DNA from: CAVZVW01 sp963778845
Lineage (GTDB): Bacteria > Actinomycetota > Actinomycetes > Actinomycetales > Kineosporiaceae
DNA: 64,000 nt
NCBI GenBank assembly: GCA_963778845.1
Contig: CAVZVW010000001.1
Coordinates: forward strand, 1-64,000
Reading direction: 5' to 3'
In this document: one piece after another, positions 35,997-44,590 of the stretch
Layout of the letters: every line of letters begins with the position of its first letter
Position numbering within the stretch: the stretch's first letter is position 1
Translations under genes and position numbers: made by a program
The notes under the pieces: generated by a model
Databases searched by the model: none
What the model was told of the DNA's origin: nothing
The model's input: the letters and a program-made list of their open reading frames with translations, nothing else

Positions 35997-36792
35997 ATGA
36001 GCACCGTCGGCCAGCAGTCCCCCCGACCGGTCGGCGCGGGTGAGCCGACCGAGAGCGCCTCGGCGCTGTCGGCCGCCCTCGTCTGGCCCGTCCGGGTGAT
36101 CGGCGCGGCCATCGCCGCCATGCTCATCGCCGCGGGGACCGTCTCGGTCGTGACGGTCTTCTTCCACCGTCAGCACACGAGCTCCGCCACGGTGCAGGGC
36201 CCGATCCATCGTGTCGTGGTCTCGACCGACGACGGCAGCGTCAACGTGCGCGTCGGCGCGGCAGGTGCGCCGGTGCGGGTGACCACCACGACCGGGTCGT
36301 CGTTCCGGGACCCGACGGTGACGACCTCGAACGTGGACGGCGTGCTGCGGCTCACGGGTCGCTGCACCGGCGGCTTCGGGCTCGGGGACACCTGCTCGGT
36401 GGACTTCGACGTCGTCGTGGCGCCCGGGACGGTGCTGGACCTGCGCAGCCTAGCCGGCGACGTACGGGCCGAGGGGGCCGACGCCGACGTGACGGCGACG
36501 ACGTCCGCCGGAAGTGTGGACCTGGTGGACCTGCGCTCCCAGGGAGTGGTCGCGCACACCTCCGCAGGGTCGGTGTCCATCGGCTTCGCCGTCCCGCCCA
36601 CGACCGTGCGAGCCAGCACCTCAGCGGGCTCGGTCAAGGTCGTCGTCCCGGCCGACGGCACGGCCTACCGACGTCACCGCCATCGTCGCCGCAGGCTCGC
36701 AAGTCCGTGTCCGTGCCGGTCGACCCGGCGAGCTCGCGCAGCATCGAGGTGTCGACGGCCGCCGGCTCGTTGGTCGTCACGACGGCGGGCTG
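35997..36792 (+). CDS. DUF4097-like membrane-anchored beta-repeat protein, frameshifted
   Basis: Starts directly after the response regulator stop codon. One transmembrane helix (VIGAAIAAMLIAAGTVSVVTV) is followed by a repetitive beta-strand domain: TSAGSVDLVDL, HTSAGSVSIGF, STSAGSVKVVV, the Ser-Ala-Gly-Ser rungs seen in DUF4097 proteins. After PADGTAY at 36666 the frame breaks. The reading resumes as DVTAIVAAGS, breaks again near 36705, and then reads KSVSVPVDPASSRSIEVSTA ending LVVTTAG at 36792. Each break fits one extra C. It probably reads out the two-component system at the envelope (inference). Confidence 0.7.
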
Positions 36793-36919
36793 ACCCGGGG
36801 GCCCGGCCCGACCACGTGCCGCACGCACGGAACCGGAACGGGAGCGGCGCCGTCCCACGGGCGGCAGAGACGGTTCGCGGCGCCCGGTCCGGCAGGCGCC
36901 CTCGCGTGAAGGACGGGTC

Positions 36920-39400
36920 ATGGACGCCTCGACTCCCCCCGACGACGACCACCCGGCCGGCTCGCCGACCGCGCCTCGCCGGGCACGGCGCACACCATCC
37001 CGGCGCGTGGGACTGCCCGCCGCCGCCCTCGTTCTGGCCGTGGGCGTGACAGCCGCCGTCGCCGTCGGCACCCGCGGCGGCTCCGACGCCGGCCTCGGCC
37101 GCATCGAGCCGGCGGCGTTCCAGTCGTTCGGCTCGTGCTCCGACCTGCTCGGCTACCTGCGCTCCAACGCCGAGCGCCTCGTCGGCCCGTTCGGCCTGCC
37201 CGGCCAGCCGCAGGTGCGCGCCATGGGAGCGGTGGCGTCGGCGGTGGGGACCGACGCGGCCGCCGGCGCCCCCCTCGCAGCTCCGGGCGTCGCCCCCGGC
37301 GCAGCACCGGGCGCGGCCCCCGGCGTCCAGGCCGGCGGTGGCGGCGAGGGCTCGGGCACCAACGTGCAGGTGGCGGGCGTCGACGAGGCCGACCTCGTGA
37401 AGGTCGACGGCGACCTCCTGCTCAGCGTGACGGACGGCGTGCTCCACGTGTCGGCCATGGAGAAGGGCCGGGTGCGAGTGGTCGGCCACCTGTCGTTCGA
37501 CGGCTGGCTGCCGCAGCAGATGCTGGTGGACGGCGACCGCCTGCTGCTCGTCGCATCCTCCGGAGGGTTTGCGGTCCCCATGATGGGGATGGCGCCCGGG
37601 ATGCCGGTTCGCCCGCGGCGGGTGGCCCGCGACGCCGTGCACCTGCCGCCGCCCCAGGACCGCCTGTCCACCCGAGTCGTGCAGGTGGACCTGGCCCGTC
37701 CGGCGCAGCCGCGCGCGTTGACGGTGCTCGACCTCGACGGCTCGCTCGCCGGGGCGCGGCTGGCGGGCGGCGTCGTCCGCCTCGCCCTGAGCACGACGGG
37801 CCCCCGTCTGGAGTGGAGCTACCCCGCCGACGACAGCGCCGCCGAGCGTTCGCGCGCGCTGGCGGCCAACCGGGCGACGATCGAGGGCTCTCACGTGGAG
37901 GACTGGCTGCCGGGGTACTCCGTGGTGGACCTTGCCCGGGCAGGCGCGGGCGCCCAGACCGGCCTCGTCACCGACTGCAGCAACGTCGACGCACCCCGCG
38001 CCTTCTCGGGGCTGGACACGCTGTCGCTGCTCACAGTGGACCTGCGCACGCCGGTCGCGTCGGGCGGTGCGGGTATCACCGCCTGGAGCGCAGCCGCGGT
38101 GGTCGCCAGCGGGTCAACCCTCTATGCGACGGCCCAGCACACCTACGTGGCGACCTCGCCCTGGCAGGACTGGGCCGCGATGGACCCGGCTGCGAGCCAG
38201 GCGGCGATCACGCGTCAGCGCACCCAGATCTTCCTGTTCGACACCACCGACGTGGCCGCCCCTCGGTTCGTCGCGTCCGGGGAGGTACCGGGCTTCCTGC
38301 TCGGCCAGTTCGCGATGGACGAGTACCGGGGTCGGCTGCGTGTGGCGTCGACGACCGAGCCGCCGTTCCCCGTGGCCATGCCAGCGGACGTCGGCGAGTC
38401 GGCTCCGGTGAGCAAGCCCGGGACCGACGCGACGATGCCGCCCCCCAGCCGTGTGGTGCCACGACCGGTGCCCAGCCGGAGCCAGAGCCCGAGTCAGAGC
38501 CAGGTCACGGTGCTCACCGTGCGGGGGCGGCTGCTCGAGCACACCGGGGCCGTCACGGGCCTGGGCCGGGGAGAGACCATCCGCGGTGTTCGCTTCGCCG
38601 GGCCATCGGGGTACGTCGTGACCTACCGGCAGACCGACCCCCTGTACGTGGTCGACCTGCGTGACCCGGCCCGTCCCGTGCTCAGTGGGGAGCTGAAGCT
38701 GCTGGGCTACTCAGCCTACCTGCACCCGGTCGGCGACGGCCTGCTCCTCGGCCTCGGACAAGCCGGAGACGCGGCAGGCCGTACAGAGGGCCTGCAGATG
38801 TCGCTGTTCGACGTGTCCGACCCGGCGGCCCCTCGGCTCCTGGACCGCGTCAAGATCAGTGGCGCAGGGTCCGACGTCGAGGGCGACCACCACGCGTTCA
38901 CCTTTGCCGACGCCCTTGCCCTGGCGCCGTTCACGCGTTGGGGTGGGCCCGCCACCGTAGGCCCCGACTCACCGGCTCCTGAACCGGTCGACCCGTCGTC
39001 GGGCTCGGGCTCAGCCACCGGCCCTGGCTCGGCCCCCGGCTCGTCGGCGTCCTCGGGCTCGGGCTCGGGCTCGTCGGCGTCCTCCGGCTCGAGTGGCGCC
39101 GGTGGGGCGGTGGCTCCGACCCCGCCCGCCCTCCTCCCGATGATGCAGACCTACGACGCCGGTGTGTTGGCCGTCGCTCTGCAAGGGCACAGCCTGGGCC
39201 GGGTGCACCTGCTGCGGCCTCTGGCGGGCGGTCCGGCGCGCATCGACATGAACAGTGACATGACGCGCTACCAGGACCTCCTGGCCGCCGTCCCGCTCCG
39301 GACGGTGGTCTACGCAGGCACCATCTTCACCGTGACTCCCCTTGGGATCGCCGCGCACGATGCGCACACCTTCACGCGGCTCGGCTTCACGCGATTCTGA
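36920..39400 (+). CDS. Secreted beta-propeller domain protein
   Basis: An 826-residue protein with a membrane or signal segment near the N-terminus (LPAAALVLAVGVTAAVAVG). The body is a C-terminal beta-propeller of the actinobacterial and archaeal type: NVQVAGVDEADLVKVDGDLL, VSVLRAF-like blades, LFDTTDVAAPRFVASGEVPG, IRGVRFAGPSGYVVTYRQTD and VDGDHHAF-type segments. Low-complexity Ala/Gly/Pro and Ser/Gly stretches interrupt the propeller (about 95-125 and 690-735). It probably acts outside the cytoplasm. ATG at 36920 with a weak ribosome site. Confidence 0.85.
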   Translation: MDASTPPDDDHPAGSPTAPRRARRTPSRRVGLPAAALVLAVGVTAAVAVGTRGGSDAGLGRIEPAAFQSFGSCSDLLGYLRSNAERLVGPFGLPGQPQVRAMGAVASAVGTDAAAGAPLAAPGVAPGAAPGAAPGVQAGGGGEGSGTNVQVAGVDEADLVKVDGDLLLSVTDGVLHVSAMEKGRVRVVGHLSFDGWLPQQMLVDGDRLLLVASSGGFAVPMMGMAPGMPVRPRRVARDAVHLPPPQDRLSTRVVQVDLARPAQPRALTVLDLDGSLAGARLAGGVVRLALSTTGPRLEWSYPADDSAAERSRALAANRATIEGSHVEDWLPGYSVVDLARAGAGAQTGLVTDCSNVDAPRAFSGLDTLSLLTVDLRTPVASGGAGITAWSAAAVVASGSTLYATAQHTYVATSPWQDWAAMDPAASQAAITRQRTQIFLFDTTDVAAPRFVASGEVPGFLLGQFAMDEYRGRLRVASTTEPPFPVAMPADVGESAPVSKPGTDATMPPPSRVVPRPVPSRSQSPSQSQVTVLTVRGRLLEHTGAVTGLGRGETIRGVRFAGPSGYVVTYRQTDPLYVVDLRDPARPVLSGELKLLGYSAYLHPVGDGLLLGLGQAGDAAGRTEGLQMSLFDVSDPAAPRLLDRVKISGAGSDVEGDHHAFTFADALALAPFTRWGGPATVGPDSPAPEPVDPSSGSGSATGPGSAPGSSASSGSGSGSSASSGSSGAGGAVAPTPPALLPMMQTYDAGVLAVALQGHSLGRVHLLRPLAGGPARIDMNSDMTRYQDLLAAVPLRTVVYAGTIFTVTPLGIAAHDAHTFTRLGFTRF

Positions 39401-39529
39401 TCAAGGGGAACCGAGGTAAGGCCGAAGTACGGCGAGTGCGCGCTTGCGTCTCGACCACCGAACGGCGAGCTCGACCTCCGCTCACCGTGCGACGGCTCTC
39501 GTCGGCCTCGGCGCGGGGCCCGCTCCCTT

Positions 39530-39842
39530 GGTGATCGTGAGACATGCGGGGTCCGGGGGGTCGGTGATCGTGAGACATCCACGGCTCGGGGGGTGATCGT
39601 GATGCGCCAGGACCGGTTCCACGCTGGCGGTGTCTCACGATCACCGGTGGTCCCCCACCATCACCGGTGCGTCTCACGATCAACTCGGTGATCGTGAGAC
39701 ATGCGGGTTCCGGGGGTCGGTGATCGTGAGACATCCACGGCTCGGGGGGTGATCGTGATGCGCCAGGACCGGTTCCACGCTTGCGGTGTCTCACGATCAC
39801 CGGTGGTCCCCCACCATCACCGGTGCGTCTCACGATCAACTC
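39530..39842. repeat. Tandem duplication of a 157-bp unit made of inverted modules
   Basis: Two copies (39530-39686 and 39687-39842) differ by a few bases; a third begins at 39843 and stops. Each copy carries TGATCGTGAGAC twice and its complement GTCTCACGATCA twice, so each can fold into long hairpins. No reading frame is conserved. The rest of the 39401-40244 spacer is non-coding as far as can be seen. Confidence 0.9.
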
Positions 39843-39940
39843 GGTGATCGCGAGGCGCCACCGTGTTGCGGATGCGCGTGCAGAGCCTGTGTCGCACCGC
39901 TCCCAGCGCGGCCGCGCACGTGTGAAGGTGCTGGCAGGCG

Positions 39941-40095
39941 CAGCCGGGGGTGGTGCCGAGCAACCGGGGGTGATGCCGAGCAGCCGCGGGTGATGCCGAG
40001 CCCCCCGATGGGTGGGCCGACCCCCCGATGGGTGGGCCGAGCCCCCGATGGGTGGGCCGAGCCCCCGGTGGGTGGGCCGAGCCCCCGGTGGGTGG
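39941..40095. repeat. Array of eight 20-bp repeats in two families
   Basis: Three units like CAGCCGGGGGTGATGCCGAG (39941-40000) pass directly into five like GCCCCCGATGGGTGGGCCGA (40001-40095). All are exactly 20 bp apart with no spacers. The period is not a multiple of three, so it is not coding. It lies downstream of moeZ. Confidence 0.9.
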
Positions 40096-40244
40096 CGCCG
40101 GGCAGCCGACGTGGTGCGCTGGTCGCCATCCATGGTCCGGACGCCGCGTCAAGGCTTGTGTGCGAGATCCGTACCAGATACGGCCCCCCTCCTCGCACAG
40201 TGTTGCGGGCATGAAGCGCAGCGCCTCGCATGAGCGCGCCTGAC

Positions 40245-41423
40245 TCAGTACGTCGGCTTGTCCGGCTCGATGTCACGCACCCAGGCAAGGACGCCGCCGC
40301 CCAGGTGCACCGCGTCGGCGAGCCCGGCGGCGTGCACCAGTGAGAGCGCCTCGGCCGAGCGCACCCCGCTCTTGCACATGAGGACCACCTGGCGGTCCAG
40401 GGGCAGCTCGGCGAGCGCCTCCCCCGCGCGGAACCGCCCGATCGGGACGAGCACCGACCCCGGTACCGCGACGATCTGGGCCTCGTGCGGCTCGCGGACG
40501 TCGACAAGGACGAACTGCCGGCCACCGTCGGCACGGGCCTCGAGCATCCCGCGTAGCTGAAACGGCGTGATCGTGGCGGCCGCGACGTCGTCAGGGACGG
40601 GGACGGCGCCGTCGCGCAGGCCGCAGAGCTCGTCGTAGTCGGCCAGGGCGACGATCGGGGCCACGTCGGGGTTGCGACGCACCCGCACGGTTCGCCAGGA
40701 CATGTCGAGGGCGTCGTAGACCAGCACCCGACCCAGCAGCGGCTCCCCCGCACCCGTGATGAGCTTGATCGCCTCCGTGGCCATGACGGATCCCACCGCC
40801 CCGCACAGGGCCCCGAGCACGCCACCCTCGGCACACGAGGGCACCGCGCCTGGCGGCGGCGGGGACGGGTGCAGGTCACGGTAGGTGGGGCCGTGCAGAG
40901 CCCAGAACACGCTGACCTGCCCGTCGAACCGGTAGATCGACCCCCACACGTACGGCTTGTCGAGAATCGCGCAGGCGTCGTTGACCAGGTAGCGCGTGGC
41001 GAAGTTGTCGGTGCCGTCGATCACGAGGTCGTAGCCGGCTACCAGGTCCAACGCGTTGTCGGCGTCGATGCGCACGCCGTGCCGCACGACGTCCACCTCC
41101 GGGTTGACCTCGACCACCCGCTCCGCCGCGCTGTCCACCTTGGCCCGTCCCAAGGCCGACTGCCCGTGCACGACCTGCCGTTGCAGGTTCGACTCCTCCA
41201 CCACGTCGTCGTCGACGATGCCGAGGGTGCCTACCCCCGCTGCGGCCAGGTACAGCAGGACGGGGCTGCCGAGGCCGCCGGCACCCACGACGAGCACGCG
41301 GGCGGACAGCAGCCGCCGCTGGCCGACGACACCGATGTCCGGCAGGAGCAGGTGCCGGGAGTACCGCCGGACCTGGGCGGGCGTGAGGTCCGATCCTGGC
41401 TCGACCAAGGCGGGAAGGGGCAT
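40245..41423 (-). CDS. moeZ: MoeB/MoeZ adenylyltransferase-sulfurtransferase
   Basis: A 392-residue two-domain enzyme that adenylates and thiolates the C-terminus of sulfur carrier proteins such as MoaD or ThiS-like proteins, for molybdopterin and thio-modified metabolites. The ThiF-like domain has RVLVVGAGGLGSPVLLYLAA, DDVVEESNLQRQVVHG and DGTDNFATRYLVNDAC. The C-terminal rhodanese domain carries the persulfide Cys in VVLMCKSGVRSAEALSLV. Zinc-binding CxxC pairs of some family members are absent. Order follows Rv3206c. Confidence 0.9.
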   Translation of the reverse strand: MPLPALVEPGSDLTPAQVRRYSRHLLLPDIGVVGQRRLLSARVLVVGAGGLGSPVLLYLAAAGVGTLGIVDDDVVEESNLQRQVVHGQSALGRAKVDSAAERVVEVNPEVDVVRHGVRIDADNALDLVAGYDLVIDGTDNFATRYLVNDACAILDKPYVWGSIYRFDGQVSVFWALHGPTYRDLHPSPPPPGAVPSCAEGGVLGALCGAVGSVMATEAIKLITGAGEPLLGRVLVYDALDMSWRTVRVRRNPDVAPIVALADYDELCGLRDGAVPVPDDVAAATITPFQLRGMLEARADGGRQFVLVDVREPHEAQIVAVPGSVLVPIGRFRAGEALAELPLDRQVVLMCKSGVRSAEALSLVHAAGLADAVHLGGGVLAWVRDIEPDKPTY

Positions 41424-41481
41424 GGTGGGGGTCCTGACGTCGCGAGCGTGGCAGTGCCGGGTGGGCGGCGGGACGGCGTGG

Positions 41482-41566
41482 GTGCCGTCCTCAGGGAAGT
41501 GTCGTCCTCGGGGAGGTGCCGTCCTCGGGGAGGTGCCGTCCTCGGGGAGGTGCCGTCCTCAGGGGA
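41482..41566. repeat. Tandem 17-bp repeat, five copies
   Basis: Five units of GTGCCGTCCTCGGGGAG with small changes lie between moeZ and the DUF3152 gene. The last overlaps the DUF3152 stop codon region, so repeat expansion reaches the 3' end of that gene. Confidence 0.9.
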
Positions 41567-42419
41567 ACGGCCAGGCGTTCGGAAGACATCCCAGCAGACC
41601 CTTGCTCTGCTGCATCATCACCGGGGCCACCGCCCCCGGCCGCGGGCACATGACGTGGCCGTGGCCCAGTGCATGACCGACCTCGTGGTTGACCAGGTAG
41701 TGGCGGTAGCCGTCCCGGTCCGTCCCGTAGCCGGGGATCGCCCTGACCCACCGGTAGACGGTGAGGACGGCGGCGTCGCCGGTGCGGCAGGACAGCTTGC
41801 CGAACGTGCGCTGCGGCAGGCACATCCGCGCCGAGGTGTCGGGGCTGGCGAGCACGACGCGCACGTCAGCCGCCCCGTCGGTGCGAGCGAAGGTCAAGCG
41901 GCCGCCGTGTCCCCACGAACGCGGGTCGTTGAGCGTGTCCAGGACGAAGTCGGCGAACGCCTGCTTGTCGATGTCGAGGCCCTGCTCCACCTGCACGCGC
42001 ACGGTCCAGACCTTTCCCGTGCCCGGAGCCCGATGCGAACCGGGCACGGTGAGCAGCCGCCCGCTGCCGCGCTGGGGGAACGTCGACGAGAGCACCCCCG
42101 CGCGACGGTCGGCGGCGGTGAGGCCGGCCCCACCGTCCGGTGACGGCGACGGCGAGGCTGTGGCTGCTGACGGCGAGGCGGCCGGCGACCTCGTCGGCGG
42201 GTCGGCGACGTCCCCGGCGACCACCGCGGTCTGGTCGACGGCATGGCCGGTCGCGGCTGGATCGCTCGCGCCGCTGCTCCCCGCGTCTGCGCCGCCGCTA
42301 CGCGCCATGGCCCCGATGCCGCCCGCGAGGGCCAGCCCCAGTGCCGCGGTGACCGCAAGCAGGACCAGACGGGACCTGGGTCGCCGGGCTTTGCTGGTCG
42401 CGTGGGCGTGGCGGCGCAC
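41559..42419 (-). CDS. DUF3152 secreted zinc metalloprotease-like protein
   Basis: A 286-residue exported protein. A basic N-terminus and one hydrophobic stretch (LVLLAVTAALGLALAGGIGA) form a signal or anchor, followed by a Ser/Pro/Ala linker. The catalytic domain carries HEVGHALGHGH, the extended zinc site of metzincin-like proteases, and MMQQSKG, a possible Met-turn. Paired cysteines (MCLPQR, LSCRTG, MCPRPG, LGCLPN) are consistent with disulfides. Homologue Rv3207c (from memory). It is divergent from the TetR gene. Confidence 0.87.
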   Translation of the reverse strand: MRRHAHATSKARRPRSRLVLLAVTAALGLALAGGIGAMARSGGADAGSSGASDPAATGHAVDQTAVVAGDVADPPTRSPAASPSAATASPSPSPDGGAGLTAADRRAGVLSSTFPQRGSGRLLTVPGSHRAPGTGKVWTVRVQVEQGLDIDKQAFADFVLDTLNDPRSWGHGGRLTFARTDGAADVRVVLASPDTSARMCLPQRTFGKLSCRTGDAAVLTVYRWVRAIPGYGTDRDGYRHYLVNHEVGHALGHGHVMCPRPGAVAPVMMQQSKGLLGCLPNAWPFP

Positions 42420-42622
42420 GCCACGAGCATGGCACGCCCCGAAGCCGAGTCGCGGAAGGACGGTGGCTGCAGCATGGCACGCGCCGAGCCCTGACCTCGA
42501 GGCTGGGCACCCCGAGAGCGTGCGTCCGCGCGCCCGGTGAAGTTACCCAACGGTAGGCTCTGGCTCAGACGCAGCCGCGACCCCGCAAGCGCCTCACGTC
42601 AGCCCGGCCCTGGAGGACCTCT

Positions 42623-43336
42623 GTGACGACGCCCGACACCCGCCTGCGCGGGCCGAGGCTGTCGCGGGCGGCGAGGCGCGCACAGCTGCTCGGGGCCGCG
42701 CAACAGGTGTTCGTGGCACAGGGGTACCACTCGGCCGCGATGGATCAGATAGCCGAGCTGGCCGGCGTCAGCAAACCCGTGCTGTACCAGCACTTCCCGG
42801 GCAAGCTGGAGCTCTACCTGGCCCTGCTCGACCAGCACTCCGCCGAGCTTCTCGACGCCGTCCGCACCGCTCTGGCGTCCACGACCGACAACAAGCAGCG
42901 GGTCGCCGCGACGATCGCGGCGTACTTCGAGTTCGTCGACCGCGACGGGGAGCCGTTCCGGCTGGTGTTCGAGTCCGACCTCACCAACGACGGGGCCGTC
43001 CGCGAGCGGGTCGACGCGGTCACCCGCACGTGCGGTGCGGCCATCGCCGAGGTGATCCAGGAGGACACCGGGCTGCCGGCGGCCGAGGCACAGCTGCTGG
43101 GAGTCGCGATGGCGGGCATGGCTCACGTGACGGCCCGCTACTGGATCACCAGTGGCCGGCCGATCCCGCGGGAGGCGGCGTACGCGCTCATCGCCCAGCT
43201 CTCCTGGCGGGGGATCCGCGGCTTCCCCAAGGCAGAGCCGACCATGGACGGCGCGGCGGCAGTGCGCCAGCCGGCCGGCCGGCAATCGGCCGGGGCCGGG
43301 CGGCCCGCCCCGGTGGTCACGCCCGGCCTGGGTTAG
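42623..43336 (+). CDS. TetR family transcriptional regulator
   Basis: A 237-residue one-component repressor. The N-terminal helix-turn-helix is LLGAAQQVFVAQGYHSAAMD followed by IAELAGVSKPVLYQHFPGK. The C-terminal ligand domain has LVFESDLTNDGAVRERV and AGMAHVTARYWITSG. The tail is Ala/Gly-rich. The GTG start follows GGAGGAC. Homologue Rv3208 (from memory); a ligand is not suggested by context. A DUF3107 gene follows in the same direction. Confidence 0.92.
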   Translation: MTTPDTRLRGPRLSRAARRAQLLGAAQQVFVAQGYHSAAMDQIAELAGVSKPVLYQHFPGKLELYLALLDQHSAELLDAVRTALASTTDNKQRVAATIAAYFEFVDRDGEPFRLVFESDLTNDGAVRERVDAVTRTCGAAIAEVIQEDTGLPAAEAQLLGVAMAGMAHVTARYWITSGRPIPREAAYALIAQLSWRGIRGFPKAEPTMDGAAAVRQPAGRQSAGAGRPAPVVTPGLG

Positions 43337-43389
43337 CCTCAGGTCGCGCGCTGGACGTTGTGCGCTCGCAAGCCGACTGGGAGGCACGT

Positions 43390-43614
43390 GTGGAGGTCAA
43401 GATCGGCGTCCGGGACATCGCCCGCGAGGTCGTCCTCGAGTCGGAGCTGACCCCGGAAGAGGTGGCCGAAGCGGTCACCGAGGCGTTGGCCGACGGCAGC
43501 CTCCTGCGCCTGAAGGACGACCGAGGCCGGCTGGTGCTGGTGCCGGCAGCCCAGGTCGGCTACGTGGAGATCGGGGCGCCGGAGACCAGGCGCGTCGGCT
43601 TCGGCACCCTCTGA
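43390..43614 (+). CDS. DUF3107 small protein (TB9.4-like)
   Basis: A 74-residue conserved actinobacterial protein, 53 bp after the TetR gene. It starts MEVKIGVRDIAREVVLESEL and continues TPEEVAEAVTEALADGSLLR and VPAAQVGYVEIG. The GTG at 43390 is the only sensible start. It probably shares the TetR transcript; function unknown. Convergent with the ferritin-like gene. Confidence 0.9.
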   Translation: MEVKIGVRDIAREVVLESELTPEEVAEAVTEALADGSLLRLKDDRGRLVLVPAAQVGYVEIGAPETRRVGFGTL

Positions 43615-43630
43615 GAGCACCACCCCAGCG

Positions 43631-44341
43631 TCAGGCGGACAGCCCCAGGGCGCTCATGCGGCGGGTGTGCGACGCCGTGAGCCGGCCGAACATCGCCACG
43701 AGCTCGGCCAGGTCGGCGCCGGGCCTGTCGGCCGAGCCGACCAGGAGCGACGTGAGGCCGTCGCGGTCCGCCGCCACCCGCTGCGCTTGGCTCAGCGCCT
43801 CCCCGACCAGACGCCGTCCCCACAGCGCCAGCCTGCCCGCGATCCGCGGGTCTTCGTCGATGGCGGCGTTCACGGCGCTCACAACGAACGCCGCGTGACC
43901 GCTGTCTGCGAGGACGTCCGTCACGAGGTCACGCGTGCGCGGGTCGAGGAAGGCGCTGATCTCCCGGTAGAAGTCCGACGCGAAGCCGTCACCGACATAG
44001 GCCTTGACCAGGCCTTCGAGGAACGTGTTGGGTGCGGTCCGCTCATGGAAGGCGTCCACCGCCGCGACGAAAGGCTGCATGGCCTCCTCCGCATCGACCC
44101 CCATCTCGCCGAGCCGGGCGGCGAGCTTCTCGTAGTGGCCGAACTCGACTGTCGCCAACCGGGCCAGCGCAGCCTTCGCACTGAGGGTGGGGGCGAGCTC
44201 GGCATCGGCTGCCAGTCGCGAGAACGCGGTGAGCTCGCCGTACGCCAACGCTCCGAGCAGGTCCACGACGGCCGCGGCGTAGGACGAGTCCTCGAGTGAG
44301 ACGGACGGCGCCGCGCCGGCGGGGGTCGGTTCGTCGCTCAT
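43631..44341 (-). CDS. Ferritin-like fold protein (MiaE-like)
   Basis: A 236-residue helical protein of the actinobacterial ferritin-like family, related to the tRNA hydroxylase MiaE. Likely iron-ligand helices are ALAYGELTAFSRLAADAEL, RLATVEFGHYEKLAARLGEM and DSGHAAFVVSAV. Substrate unknown. Homologue Rv3210c (from memory). It is divergent from the DEAD-box helicase gene and convergent with the DUF3107 gene. Confidence 0.85.
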   Translation of the reverse strand: MSDEPTPAGAAPSVSLEDSSYAAAVVDLLGALAYGELTAFSRLAADAELAPTLSAKAALARLATVEFGHYEKLAARLGEMGVDAEEAMQPFVAAVDAFHERTAPNTFLEGLVKAYVGDGFASDFYREISAFLDPRTRDLVTDVLADSGHAAFVVSAVNAAIDEDPRIAGRLALWGRRLVGEALSQAQRVAADRDGLTSLLVGSADRPGADLAELVAMFGRLTASHTRRMSALGLSA

Positions 44342-44590
44342 GAGCGCAGGGTACCCAGCACTGTCCCGCCCGGCGGCCTTCGGCAGGTAGGATCGATGCG
44401 TACGCGGATGACCGGTCGGTGGCCCGATCGGCTCCGACCGCCGCAGGGGTGGCCCGCCGCAGTGTCGTTCGCGCGGCCCGCTTCGCGGTCGTCAGCAGGT
44501 ACCGCAGCACCCCCCGCGCCCGACGTGGCGCGCGGCGGCGGCGCACCGCTCGCGACCCCGCGCCCCAGCCACGAGCAAGGACGCACCGCG

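Noticed and set aside
39941..40095. CRISPR array
   Set aside because: The 20-bp units are contiguous with no unique spacers and no cas genes are near.
39387..40133. 248-codon minus-strand ORF with MSHDH repeats
   Set aside because: It crosses the 157-bp and 20-bp repeats in a frame that differs between copies, so it is repeat translation and not a gene.
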